Source: Cunninghamia lanceolata
Taxonomy: Eukaryota > Streptophyta > Pinopsida > Cupressales > Cupressaceae
Direction: 5' to 3'
Assembly: GCA_027924645.1 (NCBI GenBank)
Contig: BSBN01000242.1
Coordinates: 2,418,001 to 2,482,000, forward strand
Length of the DNA stretch: 64,000 nt
Within the stretch, counting starts at the first letter, position 1; every line of letters starts with the position of its first letter. Positions 21,991 through 33,929 of this stretch are shown here, piece after piece. Position numbers and translations under genes: made by a program. A model generated the notes under the pieces. The model saw only the letters and a list, made by a program, of their open reading frames with translations. It did not search any database and was not told the DNA's origin.

Positions 21991-22010
21991 CATCCCCGAA
22001 AATGGTGCCA
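21991..22010 (-). other. primer-binding site of element C
   Basis: The minus strand reads TGGCACCATTTTCGGGGATG five bases from the 5' LTR. It resembles the tRNA-Asp-type site of Athila/Tat elements (TGGCGCCGTTGCCGGGGA) after several C-to-T and G-to-A changes. Confidence 0.75.
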
Positions 22011-22014
22011 AAAA

Positions 22015-23399
22015 TATAAAGGAAAACTAATGTGTTGTAGACTTAGCATAATTCAGGGGTAAACCTATTTGAACAATCCACTCTATCATTGCATGCCTAC
22101 ATTAAATTATCAACCAAGGAGCGTAAGATTATGATGGCACTGCACTATATGTGCTTTTAGGGCTCATATTCTTCCTAGAATATCTTATCCAAACCTATTC
22201 AGGCTATTCTACTCTACTAAAATTCACAGAAATGCAAGAACAGTAAAAATAGTTACAGAATCTAGTGGCTACAGGTACCTGTAGCATAAGCTGTAGATGA
22301 CTTTTATCAACAGGAACTTACAGAATTAACCCAAAACATCCAAAATAATAAGAGAACTAGTGCTAACCTCTGGAGGACTTAAAGTTGATAAAGCATGCAA
22401 TTGTTCATGAACCATATGACTTGTAATTAAACAATCAAAGCATTCTAATTGACTCGTAATGTATTTATAACTTAATAGAAAACAAACTTAACAAGAATGC
22501 ATAAAGGAATGGGAAAATAAATGAAGTGATGATCAGTACCTTGACTAGCTAGCTCAGGGGACTGACTCACTTAACTGGAAATTAAATCAAATTCAGATAC
22601 TCACGCATCTTCATGACACACAGTTCCATTCATTTCAAATCATAAACATAATTTTTTTAGATTGTATTCAATAATAACATTCCTCAATAAAACATGTCTG
22701 GATCTTCCAATATTGAAAAACAGAGTAACAACTGAGTATCTAGGAAATAAAGTAACTAACTTGATATCTAACTCATCCCTCCTAACTTATACAGAAATGG
22801 GAGAGTTTTGTGCGACTACCAACTAACTTCAACCATCAATCCTTTCCTAGATACTAGGATATAGGTTTGAGATTGATTTATTAATCGAGCCGAATAGAGG
22901 AAAAAGAGTCCTATTCAAATAAGAATTCTTATGCAATGGATCTCATGAAGAACACTACATTTGAAACAAGTCTTCTTCTTCTGCATTTATTTCTATCCAT
23001 GATGGTTCACATTCATCCTCCAGCTGCCTACACATTCAGCATCCTAACTTCACTTCCTTTAATTCTCCTATCTACAACTTTGCTGCAAATGCTCATTTCC
23101 TTGATGACGCATTCTTGCTGCACAAGGGGTTAATTCACAAAACATATGCACACAAATAACCTTCATGACTAAACCATAGGATTCCATTTATATTACATGC
23201 ATACTCATATTCAAACCATTCAATTGATAATATCATCACCATATTCCATATTAATAACAGGGATTCAAAGTCTTGCAAAGTATATAAAAAGATAGCATAT
23301 AATGATGGTGATGTTGGTAAAGTGTATGGAGGATCATATGGAAAAGTTCTAAAAACATATAAAAACAACATAAAAAGAGGTCAATATTTCAACCCATCT
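22015..23399 (-). repeat. 5' LTR of element C
   Basis: 1,385 bp, the partner of 11560-12946. Its inner end has mutated from TG to TA (22015-22016) and its outer end from CA to CT (23398-23399). The primer-binding site on its left makes it the 5' LTR. The target duplication GAAGG follows at 23400-23404. Confidence 0.92.
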
Positions 23400-23406
23400 G
23401 AAGGAC

Positions 23407-24136
23407 TGTCATGTCCCCACTTCCTGAGTGATCTTCAAGAGTGTTGTAGATTAGCATATTCACCATTCCCGTAGGTTAATTCAGGTGATTAGGGAATGAT
23501 CTTGAGTTAAGCCTAGTGAGGAGTTAGAGTTATTTCTATTGCTTAATTTATTTCAACTTGATATATTTTTCTAGGCACTGGAGATTGATTTAAATGTAAT
23601 CTTTAATTATATTTTTTGTTATTAAAGTCCTAGTAAAATTACTTTACCTTGGGAGCTGTGCCTCAATGTATTATTTTATTTTAGAAGGTTGTAACTTAAA
23701 AAGTGGCCACGAAGGGTTTATGAATCATGGAGTTGAGTGCCTAGAAAGAGGTGGGCCTCTTACTTGGTGTGGCGTTCCCTTTATAAAGTCAAACATAAAA
23801 AAATAAAGTTGATTTCATTTTATTTTTTGCAGTGGACTTTAAAGAAATATTCTTTCTTGTTTTGGGCGCCATGTTTGAGGAGTATATTTGGAATTTGGAG
23901 TTTCATGTTGAGGTTTATGCTATCTTCTATTTTGCTGATATATGCTCAGAATGACCTCTTTTCTCTAGAAATGCTTATTCCAGACTTCCAGGGTGATGTT
24001 CCCTTGGAATTACAAGTTGTGGTGATGCTCCCATGCCATATAGATGGATGAAGTCAAGTAGATTTCATCATAGACCTTCAAAGATTGAGTTTGATGTTGT
24101 TAGGGTTTGAAATGTTCAATTTGCATGTTTATGACA
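23407..24136 (+). repeat. 3' LTR of chromovirus B (right end tentative)
   Basis: After the target duplication of C, the sequence GAAGGAC continues into TGTCATGTCCCC, which matches the start of many plant chromovirus LTRs, preceded by the purine tract of B (GAGAAGGAAGG across the insertion). A TATA-like box lies at 23782. The proposed right end, TTATGACA at 24136, mirrors the left end TGTCAT, but there is no second LTR in the window to confirm it. The 104-codon frame at 23737-24051 lies inside and is not considered a gene. Confidence 0.6.
23782..23788 (+). promoter_or_regulatory. TATA box of the B LTR
   Basis: TATAAAG in the context CCCTTTATAAAGTC, about 375 bp into the LTR, in the position expected of the LTR promoter. 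Confidence 0.5.
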
Positions 24137-24150
24137 ATGAGGTTTTATCA

Positions 24151-24335
24151 GAGATTTTTGGCTTGCATGTTGGTATTTTGGTGTGCATGTTTGAGGAGTG
24201 ATAGATTTTGAGGTTGTGTTGCAAATAATCCATCTGGGTATTGGAGATTTTGGCTTGCATGTTGGTATTTTGGTGTGCATGTTTGAGGAGTGATGGATTT
24301 TGAGGTTGTGTTGCAAATAATCCATCTAGGTATTT
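24151..24335 (+). repeat. tandem duplication, about 93 bp unit
   Basis: Two adjacent copies (24151-24243 and 24244-24335) begin GAGATTTTGGCTTGCATGTT and are nearly identical. The minus-strand frames over it repeat the same peptide, as expected from a duplication and not from a gene. Confidence 0.85.
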
Positions 24336-27300
24336 GAGTTTTGTAGATTTGAACTATTGGGTGTTGCTGCAATTTTAAGTTCCAGCTAGGGTTTGACATT
24401 GGGTGCTCACAAAAATTAGTTTTGGCATATGGGTATTGATGCAAAGTGGCTGCCATGAGGTTGGAATAACATATGCACTTCTGGGTATTCTTCATTCCGT
24501 TGTATGATTCTAGAAATTATCAATCTTCCTCTCTTGTCAACTCATAATTTGTAGCAGTAAACTCAGAAATGGAAAAAGATACAAAATATGCATTTGGGTA
24601 TGTGTTTCCAAGTTTGCAATGTGTTCATTTTTATTCCTAGTTGATTGTTCATCAATTATTTCATGTTTTTATGGTAAAATCTTTCTCAAAAACACACATG
24701 CAATTCTAAAACTAAAACCCCTTCTGCATCTTCTGTCTAGTCTGAAAGACCACAATAATAAAATATAAAAACACACTAAAAAAACAAAAAAAATTACAGC
24801 AGAATAGGTCAGCATATTACACACCTGCATCACGGAGACACCTTACAGTGAAAAGGAATCATGTGCTCAAGGTATAAAACCCCACCCGCATCATGGAGAT
24901 GCCTTACAATGAAAAGGAGGTATACATAATAGATAAAATACACAACCCCACCTGCATCACAGAGATGTCTTATGGTGAAAAGGAAGTGTACACAAACACG
25001 ATTTGTCAATGTAAAAGATAATTGATCAGATATCATTATATATGCCCCCACCTTAAGGTGGTTGATACCACTTGCCGGTATCAATTGCATTAAGGTAGAG
25101 TGAAAACACACAAGGGAACAAGAGCTTTTGTAAAGCTCATGCCCCCAAAGGTGACATGTGCCATGATCACCAAATGTTCCCACAAACACATCGACATCGT
25201 TTGTTAAAATAATGAACAAGATATAAAGTTTAGTTAGGAAATCTTACTCTAAGATAACAACCAAATGAATTCATAGAAGCTATACATGTAATTGTATCAT
25301 ATGAGAGACCAAGGCTACACTTTCGGGTTCAGTACCGAGTATAGCCATTGGGCTTATATTGCAGGTATCTCGAAACTAAGTGTAACAACAAGGTGAGATA
25401 CAAAACAATCCAAAGTGCATTGAAGCAGATTAAGAGTATTGCAAAAGTTTTCTACAATTGATATCACAACATGAATCACAACAAGGAGTGATTCTACTAG
25501 CCAAGCGTCAGATATATATATCAACCCCATCTTCATATATGGACTGCATCCATTTTTCTTTCTTGCCGAAGGGACACATGGTCCTTATCAATATTTGTTT
25601 ATTTTTCGTCGTCCGCCAGCTAGTAGAGCCACTGAAGAATGTAAACAATAAAATGAGAAAAGTGACTTGGGTTTGTAACACGAGGAGATGTGATAAGACA
25701 TCCCCCAAGTGTTATACCCCCAAGGCACAATACACATTAGTAAAATGGGTGAGAGGAAAGATAGAAGAATAGAGAAACATATAGAAGTGTACAATAGAAG
25801 CAGTCTCCTTGTATCCTTGACCTTAGAGTGTCAAGGGTCATACAAAAAGACCTAAACAACATTTAACACAACACAGGGGAAAACAACATGACATATGTGA
25901 TTCTATATATCTAAGAAGAGGCCAAACTTGCAAGCATCTTAGAGAGGTGCTCCATCAAGAGTGGCAAATTGTGCGAGAAGTTCATACCTGATTGATGTTG
26001 ATTCCCAGGATGGACATACGCTGCTTGCTTCTTAAGACCAGGTATGTTAAAAATATTTTGTTTCTTACAAGGAGGGGAATCAGTGGTATTTCCCACCAAA
26101 GAAAGTCTCCTTGCTCTTTTCCTTTCCTTTGCCTTCTTAGTCTGATTTATGAGCCTTTCACGATGAAATGGAATGCTTCTCATCGACACCACTTTCTCTT
26201 ACTTCAAGTGATTACATATAGGCTATTCTAATTGCATATCTGGTGCATGTTGGTTATCTCCTAATCCATAAAAGGATACCAAAGGAGGGACCTCAGCGTA
26301 GATACCTTTTCCACATGGGTGAGGTGAATTTTTAGTTGTCAGCTTATCCACTTCTAGCATACCCACTATGCCATGATTAATCAAGATAGTCATCTTCAAT
26401 CTCTATTATTGTTACTAATTTTTGTTCACACTAAAATTAGTTAGACCTAAGTGCAATCGTTCAAAAAGAATAAAAGAAAACTTTAAGTTATTGCATTCGT
26501 TGAACAATTGTTATCTTGACAGAGCACAAATGGATTTCAGTTGACAGGATAACCCATCAGTCTAATCAAGAATGATGAGTCATCATGACAAGAGAATAAG
26601 ATTGCCAAGGTATCAATCATTCAAGAAATACAGTTGATTTAACATAGTGTTATCTGTTAGGAGTTATAAGTCAGATTGGTTATTCACTTAATCACATTTG
26701 AAAGAAAGAAATAAAGATATTTGTTTAAACTATTATTTCATGTCATGTTTTGAACATACATTCAATATCTGTTACTTTATTCTATGCATTGACTGAAAAA
26801 GAAATACACATATACATCAAGTGCATAAGATAGAGTAACTAATTATGTTTAAAAGAAGTGTTCAAATATGTCCCACACAAGCTGTGGGAGTAACTAGACT
26901 GAGCAATGCAGACATGAGAGCTATACATCTGAATGATAAAAGAAATAATATGAACACATGATAAAAGTAAACATCCATCATTGCCTGAGCAAGAAGGTTG
27001 TTTTGTTGATGCTGGTCTTCAATCTTCATCTTCAGCTCCTATCATCAGTTGAACCTGCAAAAAATTGGGGAAAGTCTTGTTAGAGCTCCGGATGTTTAAA
27101 GTTATCATATGCTTTTATCAAGCAAATATATCAACTTATCACATCATGCATTTCATATGAAAGATCATATCAGACATGTGCTATAAGTCGACATATCATA
27201 AAGAAGACCAATCAACACCATTAGGTATATCTTTTATGCTAGCTTGTTTGTTCACTATGCAGGTATAGGAAAAGTAATGTTGCTGATTTGAAGACATTTA

Positions 27301-27357
27301 AAACATGTGGAGAAAATGCGGCTCCCACAAGGGTTGAGCCTAGCATGCTCAAAGTGA
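24336..27357. other. non-coding stretch, no gene seen
   Basis: About 3 kb of AT-rich sequence. It includes a three-copy imperfect repeat (24819-24985) and two adjacent perfect inverted repeats (25048-25084). The longest frames (130 codons or fewer, including 25911-26192 on the minus strand) lack family motifs. Probably decayed transposon sequence. Confidence 0.5.
24819..24985 (-). repeat. imperfect tandem repeat, three units of about 62 bp
   Basis: Three units share CACCTGCATCACGGAGA, then a TTACAGTGAAAAGGA-like end, starting near 24819, 24881 and 24943. Spacing is about 62 bp. Divergence between units indicates an old array. Confidence 0.65.
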
Positions 27358-28290
27358 TACCATTACATGTTATGCTATATCCAATAGTTCATCAGTGATC
27401 AAATTCCAAATGATATGCAAGAAACAAGGTAGCGTTCTACTTTCTTTATCATTAATGAAGTGTGATTTTTCATAACAGTCCTATGCCATCAATAGATACA
27501 CAAAGAACAATACAGAAAGAGTAGTCAAGGATAAAAAGACACATATGCCAATCAAGTCTCAAGTGCATATCAGATAGAAAGAATAGGCTACAGGATCCAT
27601 CTCAAAGTACAACAGGTATTTATTTCATCTCAGGTGAATAAATATTATGAACAAATGATAAATGTAGCTACAGTGTGAAGATATGCTACAGGAGCCTTCA
27701 TTTTTCATACAACAGTTGAAGGCAAATCACAAAGTCACATTGATGTGTTCATAAAGATCAAGGACAACTGAAACAAGTGATACAGGTCTTGCCTCTAGAA
27801 AGATAGAATCTACAAGTTCATCTAGCAATCATACCATTACATGTTATGCTATATCCAATATCTCATTAGTGATCAAATTCCAAATGATATGCAAGAAACA
27901 AGGTAGCGTTCTACTTTCTTTATCATTAATGAAGTGTGATTTTTCATAACAGTCCTATGCCATCAATAGATACACAAAGAACAATACAGAAAGAGCAGTC
28001 AAGGACAAAAAGACACATATGTCAATCAAGTCTCAAGTGCATATCAGATAGAAAGAATAGGATATAGGAGCCATCTCAAAGTACAACAGGTATTTATTTC
28101 ATCTCAGGTGAGTAAATATTATGAACAAATGATAAATGTAGCTACAATGTGAAGATATACTACAGGAGCCTTCATTTTTCATACAACAGTTGAAGGCAAA
28201 TCACAAAGTCACACTGATGTGTTCATAAAGATCAGGTACAACTGAAACAAGTGATACAGGTCTTCCCTCTAGAAAGATAGAATCTACAAG
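27358..28290 (+). repeat. direct tandem duplication, 474 bp period
   Basis: Copy 1 (27358-27816, with a 15-base tail to 27831) and copy 2 (27832-28290) align end to end with a constant offset of 474 bases and only scattered substitutions. Both begin TACCATTACATGTTATGC. Neither copy encodes a recognisable protein. Confidence 0.9.
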
Positions 28291-31200
28291 CAGCATCTGA
28301 CAGTCATGAATGAAGGAGATACATCAAATAACAGTTTCAAATGAAAGCTACATCAAGTATAGGTATCATTATCCATGACAAAATGATAAAAGTATCTATA
28401 GGTAGTGAGCAAAGGAGATCAAGACAGTAATACTCTAACTGATACATGCTACATTTAAGTATTCATTGGTCATACATCATGATTTCTGACTAATATAGTG
28501 ATGGCAGGCATATGCCATGTTCAAAAGAGAAGATAAATGACATACTAAACTTTCTATAGGATTTTCTGAATGCACAGAAGGATAAAGTATAAAGACACGG
28601 TTTTGAGTTTGTAAGTTACAGTCATTACTTACATTATGCAAAGTGTAAATCTGTCAAGAAGAGTGCAATCATATCTGAAGTGATTTTGTGTTAAGTACCT
28701 AGTAGTTGACCAGTTTAGGCCAAAGAAAAGTGAAATGACAAATCAAAATATATGCTCAAGAAAATGAAATAGTATAACAAGCTACAGGTCTTTTTTCAGA
28801 AAAAGAATGCTAGTACAGAAAATACAATGGAAGGATATCAGAAAAAGATGCCAGAAGGGTAAATATTTTTTTTATAAACCCTTGCTTAGAATTTTTTCAA
28901 CAGACCCTTATATCATTTTGTAGCAAGAAGAAGAGAACACAATGTGTTTCCAAGCATGGCCGTGACAGAAAGAAAGTTTTCTAAAGATACCCACATGGGT
29001 TTTTTATGAAACCCTAACATATCTTTTACCATTACAGGAAAAGAATGATGATACAATGTGTTTTTATCAAGGCCGTGCCATAAAATGGCAAATACTTACA
29101 TTCTTGATGAAACCCTTGTCATAAGTTTTCACAACTTTTTCATTTTACGTATACAGTCAAAGGGAGGTTACAAAATGTATACAAGTGTGGCAGTGCATAG
29201 AGAATACATTTCTGTGCACTTTCAAGAAGAAACCCTCATTTCAAAAGTTGAAGACCTTCAAGTTTCACATCAAGAAGACTAAGAAAATGCAAAGAATATA
29301 TTCATTAGCCGCGGCCATTACAAGGAGGATACATGCTTCTTTAAAATTAGACACCCATTTCAATTTTCACAAAAGAACTTTTTTTTTCAAAAGTTGAAAT
29401 GATCAGAAAATACACAGCAGAAAGTGAAGAAAGCTTACCTTTTAAAAGTTGCAGAGGAGAAAAAATAGTATGGCCGTGCCCTCATGGTCAGGGTTTGCAT
29501 TCATTTTCTTTGGTTACAATTGCAGAGTAAATGCACAGAGAATAAAAGAATATGTCAAGAAAGGAAGGAGCAGAAATGAGCACGTATGGCCGTGACCATT
29601 CATAGTAAAAAAAATAGAAAAAGATGAAGAAAATGCCAGTCAAAAGCAGGACACCGTACTGACCACTCACTGCCATTTCTTCTCACTTAGAAAAATGCAA
29701 GGAAATCATTGAGTTCGACCTCAGAAACCCAAGGAGAAGCCGAAGAAGCCATCAAACCCTAAAGTGTTTCGATTGAGTTTCAGAGCAGCTGACACAAGGA
29801 AGCAAATGAAAAATGATTTAGTGATTAGGGTTTCTCACCTTTTGTTCGAAGCTTCCTTTCTTTTCTTTGTGATTTTTTGACTTTGTAAACTTAAATCATT
29901 GCATTATCCAAAATGAGATCGGGGTCAAAACATCAAATGAGTTTTTCCCTAGCGATCATTATTAGAGGTGGCCGACATATATGTATTTCATACATACTTT
30001 TCCAAGTCTAAAGTGGTCGAGGATTGTAAGTGTTGTGTTATACCTTGCCAAAAAATTCAAACAAACCTTTCATTCCTTGGAGTCGACTATCATATAGTTG
30101 AAAGATGCTCAAGCTTTGTATGGTTGAAAGATATTCAAACAAACAAATGTCAGAAGATACCTTATTAAAAGATTCCTCCTTATGATACATCATTCATGCA
30201 AGATGACCGAATAGGGTCAAAAATAATCTTTTATACCTTATGTATTTTTACATCAAAGATCAAAGGAGATAACTTCAAATGAAGATCGTATGAAGACATG
30301 CCTTATGGAAATGCAAGGTGGTAGAGTTGAAGATAGGGTGTATTTTGCATAAATGAAGACCTAGTGCATTTTTGGTATGATGAATAAAGACAAAAGGTAA
30401 GGGGAAGGCAGGAAGTATTTATTTTTGCCTTAGTGCTTTTGTGAAGATATATTTTTCTCCTTGGCAATATAATGGAGTGATAAGGGTAGATTTTTGCCTT
30501 TAATGCGTATGTCATGCAACTAGGTTGTTTTTTCTCAAAAGGAGATATAAGGGATTTTTATTTTCTCCTAAGTCCTAATTTGTACTCAAATCATGCAAAT
30601 TAGGCAAATGTAATTGGAGAGATAAGAAGTTTTATTTTTCTTTTCATCATGCATGATTTTACAAATAAATCAATTGTAAATAAATAGTAAAGTAATATTC
30701 TTCAAATTACTTTATTATTTTTCACAAGTTGTAAAATCAAAAGTAGTACAAGTTGTTACCAATAATAGAGTGATTATTTTAATTACTTTATTATTTACTC
30801 ACAATCAATTTTGCAAATGCAAAATCATGCAAATTGATAAGTTGAGTTAACTAGACCATCTAGGGGCTTTTTGCATGATTTGAGGAGGGATTTGAGGGAT
30901 CTTGGTCAACTTTTGGGTCAAGCACATGGAGAGATCAAAATTGGAGCTATTTTTGCTCAATTTGTCGTAGTCTGAGCCCTTATTTTTAGGGATTTTTGAG
31001 GTTGCTCGTGGATTACCTTGGAGAGATGATTTTTAGAGGCAGTTAGCTGTAGTTCATTTTTGCATGCCTCTTAGTGAGAGAAAAGCTATATATTGTAAAG
31101 AAAAACTTGATTTTTGGGGGTTCTTGCATTCTTTTCTCTCTTACACATTTAGAGATAGAGGTTTTGTAACTCATTTTTTTGAGTTCTTGCATTTTTGCTC

Positions 31201-31671
31201 TTATACACTTTGAGAGAGAAAGAGGTTTTGTAGCTCATTATTTGATAGTTTTATAGAGAGATCACAGTAGGTTACAGGTTCAATTTCTTTGTTTTCATGC
31301 ATTTTTTCCTTTGTTCTTTGAAATCAAGTAGTTGCCTTTCCATTTAATGCAAATTGTATGAAGTGATTTGATGAAATTTTACTGTGTTTAATAATCAAAA
31401 CCTTTAAAATTATTGTCTCACTATTACTTGAAGTATTAAGCATAGTGTTATTGCAGGTCTTAGGTTGTGTTAATGAAAATAATCCTTTTGTGTTGTGAGA
31501 AATCCTTTTCCTTCATAAAAAGCCTATTTTCAAGCCTTCCTTAGAAATACTTTTGTGATATTTGTGCCAAGATTGGATTATGTGAGTCAAATTTCTGAGT
31601 TATATTGTGAACTAGATTGCATATTATCTATCCATATTAGGTGCATGACCAAATTTTACAATTTCATTTCC
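28291..31671. other. non-coding stretch with motif clusters
   Basis: No gene recognised in 3.4 kb. At 28950-29600 the motif GGCCGTG recurs four times, two of the copies in degenerate units that also share ACAATGTGTTT and GAAACCCT. From about 30800 the sequence looks like the transcribed part of a plant LTR: a TATA-like CTATATATTG near 31087 and a 63 bp imperfect repeat follow. I could not find paired LTR ends, so the identity stays open. Confidence 0.4.
31121..31246 (+). repeat. imperfect tandem repeat, two units of 63 bp
   Basis: Two units starting TTCTTGCATT at 31121 and 31184 share GAGGTTTTGTARCTCATT and a stretch with CTCTTAYACA. They lie just downstream of a TATA-like sequence. Confidence 0.7.
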
Positions 31672-32976
31672 TTATAGTTTCCTTCTTACCCTTTTCCAAA
31701 ACATAAAATCATACATTCCAATAGAATATTTTAAGGGAACCAGCCCATAATCTGGAGGTTCAAACTCATTATAGGTCACCCACAGCCTGAGTTTGTCCCC
31801 ATGTTTCGAAGGATTGTAGAGTGTCACAGCTTTGCATAAGGGTGCAATCCTCATCGACAACAATTATATTCTGTTCCACCATATTGTTGTCGCTATGCTT
31901 AGGAAATGGATTGGTGAAGATTTGTAGATTTTGATTCGGAGGTGCTATCGACTTATTTCCATTGTCATTCACACCAATAACTTGTATCACATTAGAATCG
32001 ATGAGGTCTTGAATTTCATGTTTAAGACGCATACATCTTTCAGTATCATGTCTCGAAGATCGGTGATAGTGAAAATAAGAATTAACATTGAATGAGGGTC
32101 CTTGTGGCCTTGAACTATTGAAAGGATGAGTAGGAGGTAACTTCAAAAGATTGTTATTTTCTTCTTGAATCATTATCGAATGGAGAGAATCTGATAATGG
32201 AGTGAATTGTCTTTGTTCCTGTTTGAATTGAAATGGTGTCCGGGGAGGCTTTGAGATAGAAGACACTTGTGAGTGAAAGTTATTTGAATGTTGCCCATTA
32301 ATCTTGATGTCTTGTTGTTCTTCTTGAATGAATTTTGAGATGGTCTAGCCATGGATTGATTAACAGGAGCTGATGAGGTATGAATCTCATACTAACTAGA
32401 CGAAAGTTGGTAATCTCAGAGAACTATGCATAAATGTTGAAAAGAACTATACTTCATCAACAATATCTTATCGCGTATGTTTGGTTGTAAGTTTGTAATG
32501 AATACCTTCTAAATATCCTCATCTTTGATTGGATATTGTATCTGTGAGATGAGACCTTGATATCAACTAATGAACTATGTCAACTTCTCCTTTAAGCCTT
32601 GTTTAGAATGAACCAAATCAATCAAGGAGACAATGGGTCCAATGTTTGCTTAGAAATGTTGCAGGAATTGATCCACTAACTGTGATAAATAATTGATTGA
32701 ATTAGGAGGTAAAGAGCAAAACCATTCCAAAGCAGTACCTTTGAGAGATTGGGGAAAGAGTTTTGCTAAGAATTACTCATTAAAGAAGAAATCACTACAC
32801 ATCACTGTGAATGTTGCCACATGAGTATTAGGATCACCTTTACCACCACACTTTTCAAAGCGAGAGGTCTCAAATTTGTCAGGCATTGGAGTTCTTAGAA
32901 TTGCATAGGATAAAGGACTACAGGCATGATATGTTGGTAAAGTAGGTTGAGAAGAAGAGTTAGTCGAGTTTGTCAC
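31672..32976 (-). pseudogene. gypsy gag core of element D
   Basis: Reading on the minus strand, pieces in three frames form one gag: TPMPDKFETSRFEKCGGKGD, then FPQSLKGTALEWFCSLPPNS, then QPNIRDKILLMKYSSFQHLC, then FHYHRSSRHDTERCMRLKHE. The last resembles the Tat-type knuckle-like segment (FHRSPGHDTERC), in which the usual Cys pair is not evident. A short piece at 31863-31672 (EFEPPDYGLVPLKYSIGMYD) continues in another frame. Stops are frequent (near 32773, 32660, 32590, 32576, 32510, 32420 and 32390), and frameshifts occur near 32300 and 31860. The function would have been capsid assembly. Confidence 0.75.
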
Positions 32977-33014
32977 TTTCTACTGTAGAGAAGACATACC
33001 CTATAAAAGTTGAT

Positions 33015-33929
33015 TTAGGAGGTATCATTGGTTGAGGAATTGACTTGTGGATTTGAGAAAGACATATTGGATGTTGTGGTTGTGAAATTAAAGGGTGGTT
33101 GAGAATAAGTAGTGGTAATAGGTGGTTGAGAATAGGTAGTGGTAATAGGTGGTTGAGAATAGGTATGCATTGGTATAGAGACATGAGGTGTGGAGTTTTG
33201 ATAATTAAATCCAACGGCTTTGTAATTTCCATTAGATGTCCCCATGGTAGTGGTAGAATTACTACAAGCATGTGGATTGGTGGTGAGAATTGATGATGTA
33301 AAAGTGGATATTCTTGTAGTCGGTATGGGTACCGAGACTGGTGAATTTATATATGTCGATGGTGACACATTTTCAATGTTATTTGCACAGTTAGCTGTAT
33401 GCATGATGTTATGATCCACTATGTGGGCTAATCTGCAGAGCATGTCAACACCTTCCTGTCCTTCTTGTAACAATCCTCTTATACCTTCAATAATAGGTAC
33501 CACCTCTTGAGCTAGGTGTGCTTGTTCGACAATTTGTTGAAATTCAGCTAGTTGTTTGTCCAATTTCTTAAGATGTTCCTCAAATACATGTATATCTTTG
33601 TTACCCATTTCTTCAAGAGGAGGAATTATTGGTTCTTCTATCCTATCACCAAATATGTCATGTTTTGTAAAGTGGTTGTATAATGGGTTTTCCAATGTTT
33701 GCACACCGTTGTTATCAATAACATTAGAACCCATTAGTCTACAAATTCTTCTTACAAAGATGTTCCTAGGAGGGCAGTAGGTTATACAACTCATGCAAAG
33801 TCCAATAACACTCAATGCCAAAACTAAGAGTACGATCAACAAGATTAAGGTAGTTATGTTTGTTGAAATACACAATGTGTAATTGCAAAATTTGAAATTT
33901 GAATGCAAGGACACACAATGACGACACAC
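33015..33929 (-). pseudogene. N-terminal region of element D gag with a membrane-type segment
   Basis: A 304-codon open frame lies directly upstream of the gag core. Residues about 25-50 form a continuous hydrophobic stretch (TTLILLIVLLVLALSVIGLC) followed by Cys-rich and basic residues (RNIFVRRICRLMG), as in a single-pass membrane anchor. Then come an acidic segment, a helical region likely to form coiled coil (EEHLKKLDKQLAEFQQIVEQ) and a long Ser/Thr/Pro/Asn-rich tail with the repeat TTYSQPPI. It ends at 33015, and a frameshift separates it from the core at 32976. Whether it was translated as one protein with gag or as a separate upstream ORF cannot be decided here. A hydrophobic N-terminus is unusual for plant gag. 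Confidence 0.55.
33094..33168 (-). repeat. 27 bp coding tandem repeat
   Basis: Units GGTGGTTGAGAATAGGTAGT plus GGTAATA at 33094-33120 and 33121-33147, with a partial third from 33148. On the minus strand they encode the repeated peptide TTYSQPPI. The period is a multiple of three, so the frame is preserved. Confidence 0.85.

Larger units (their letters stand above)
11560..23399 (-). mobile_element. complete Athila/Tat-like Ty3/gypsy element C
   Basis: A full-length minus-strand element of 11,840 bp. Both LTRs, the primer-binding site, polypurine tract, gag, protease, reverse transcriptase, RNase H, integrase and an additional downstream ORF are present. It is flanked by identical five-base duplications, GAAGG at 11555-11559 and at 23400-23404. 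The primer-binding site resembles the tRNA-Asp type used by Athila/Tat elements, and the extra ORF after integrase sits where Athila elements carry an env-like frame. It inserted into the 3' end of chromovirus B. Over the first 175 bases the LTRs differ at about 10 positions by eye, so the insertion is old. The polymerase and protease active sites are mutated. Confidence 0.93.
7664..24136 (+). mobile_element. Ty3/gypsy chromovirus B, 5'-truncated and split by element C
   Basis: A plus-strand chromovirus with the order gag, protease, reverse transcriptase, RNase H, integrase, chromodomain. It starts inside gag near 7697 with no 5' LTR or primer-binding site. The coding region ends at 11550. 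Element C (11560-23399) then interrupts it, and it resumes with the purine tract and 3' LTR at 23400-24136. The domain order and the C-terminal chromodomain place it among plant chromoviruses, possibly the Tekay or Reina clade. From about 8000 to 11550 one frame holds with 21 in-frame stops and no frameshift, by my count 13 TAG, 4 TAA and 4 TGA. Confidence 0.85.

Noticed and set aside
25911..26192. 94-codon minus-strand frame with a basic N-terminal part
   Set aside because: No domain, no conserved neighbour and no promoter or splice signal; length is within chance for this region.
27358..28290. Direct repeats considered as a CRISPR-like array
   Set aside because: Two long copies without spacers in plant nuclear DNA; a tandem duplication.
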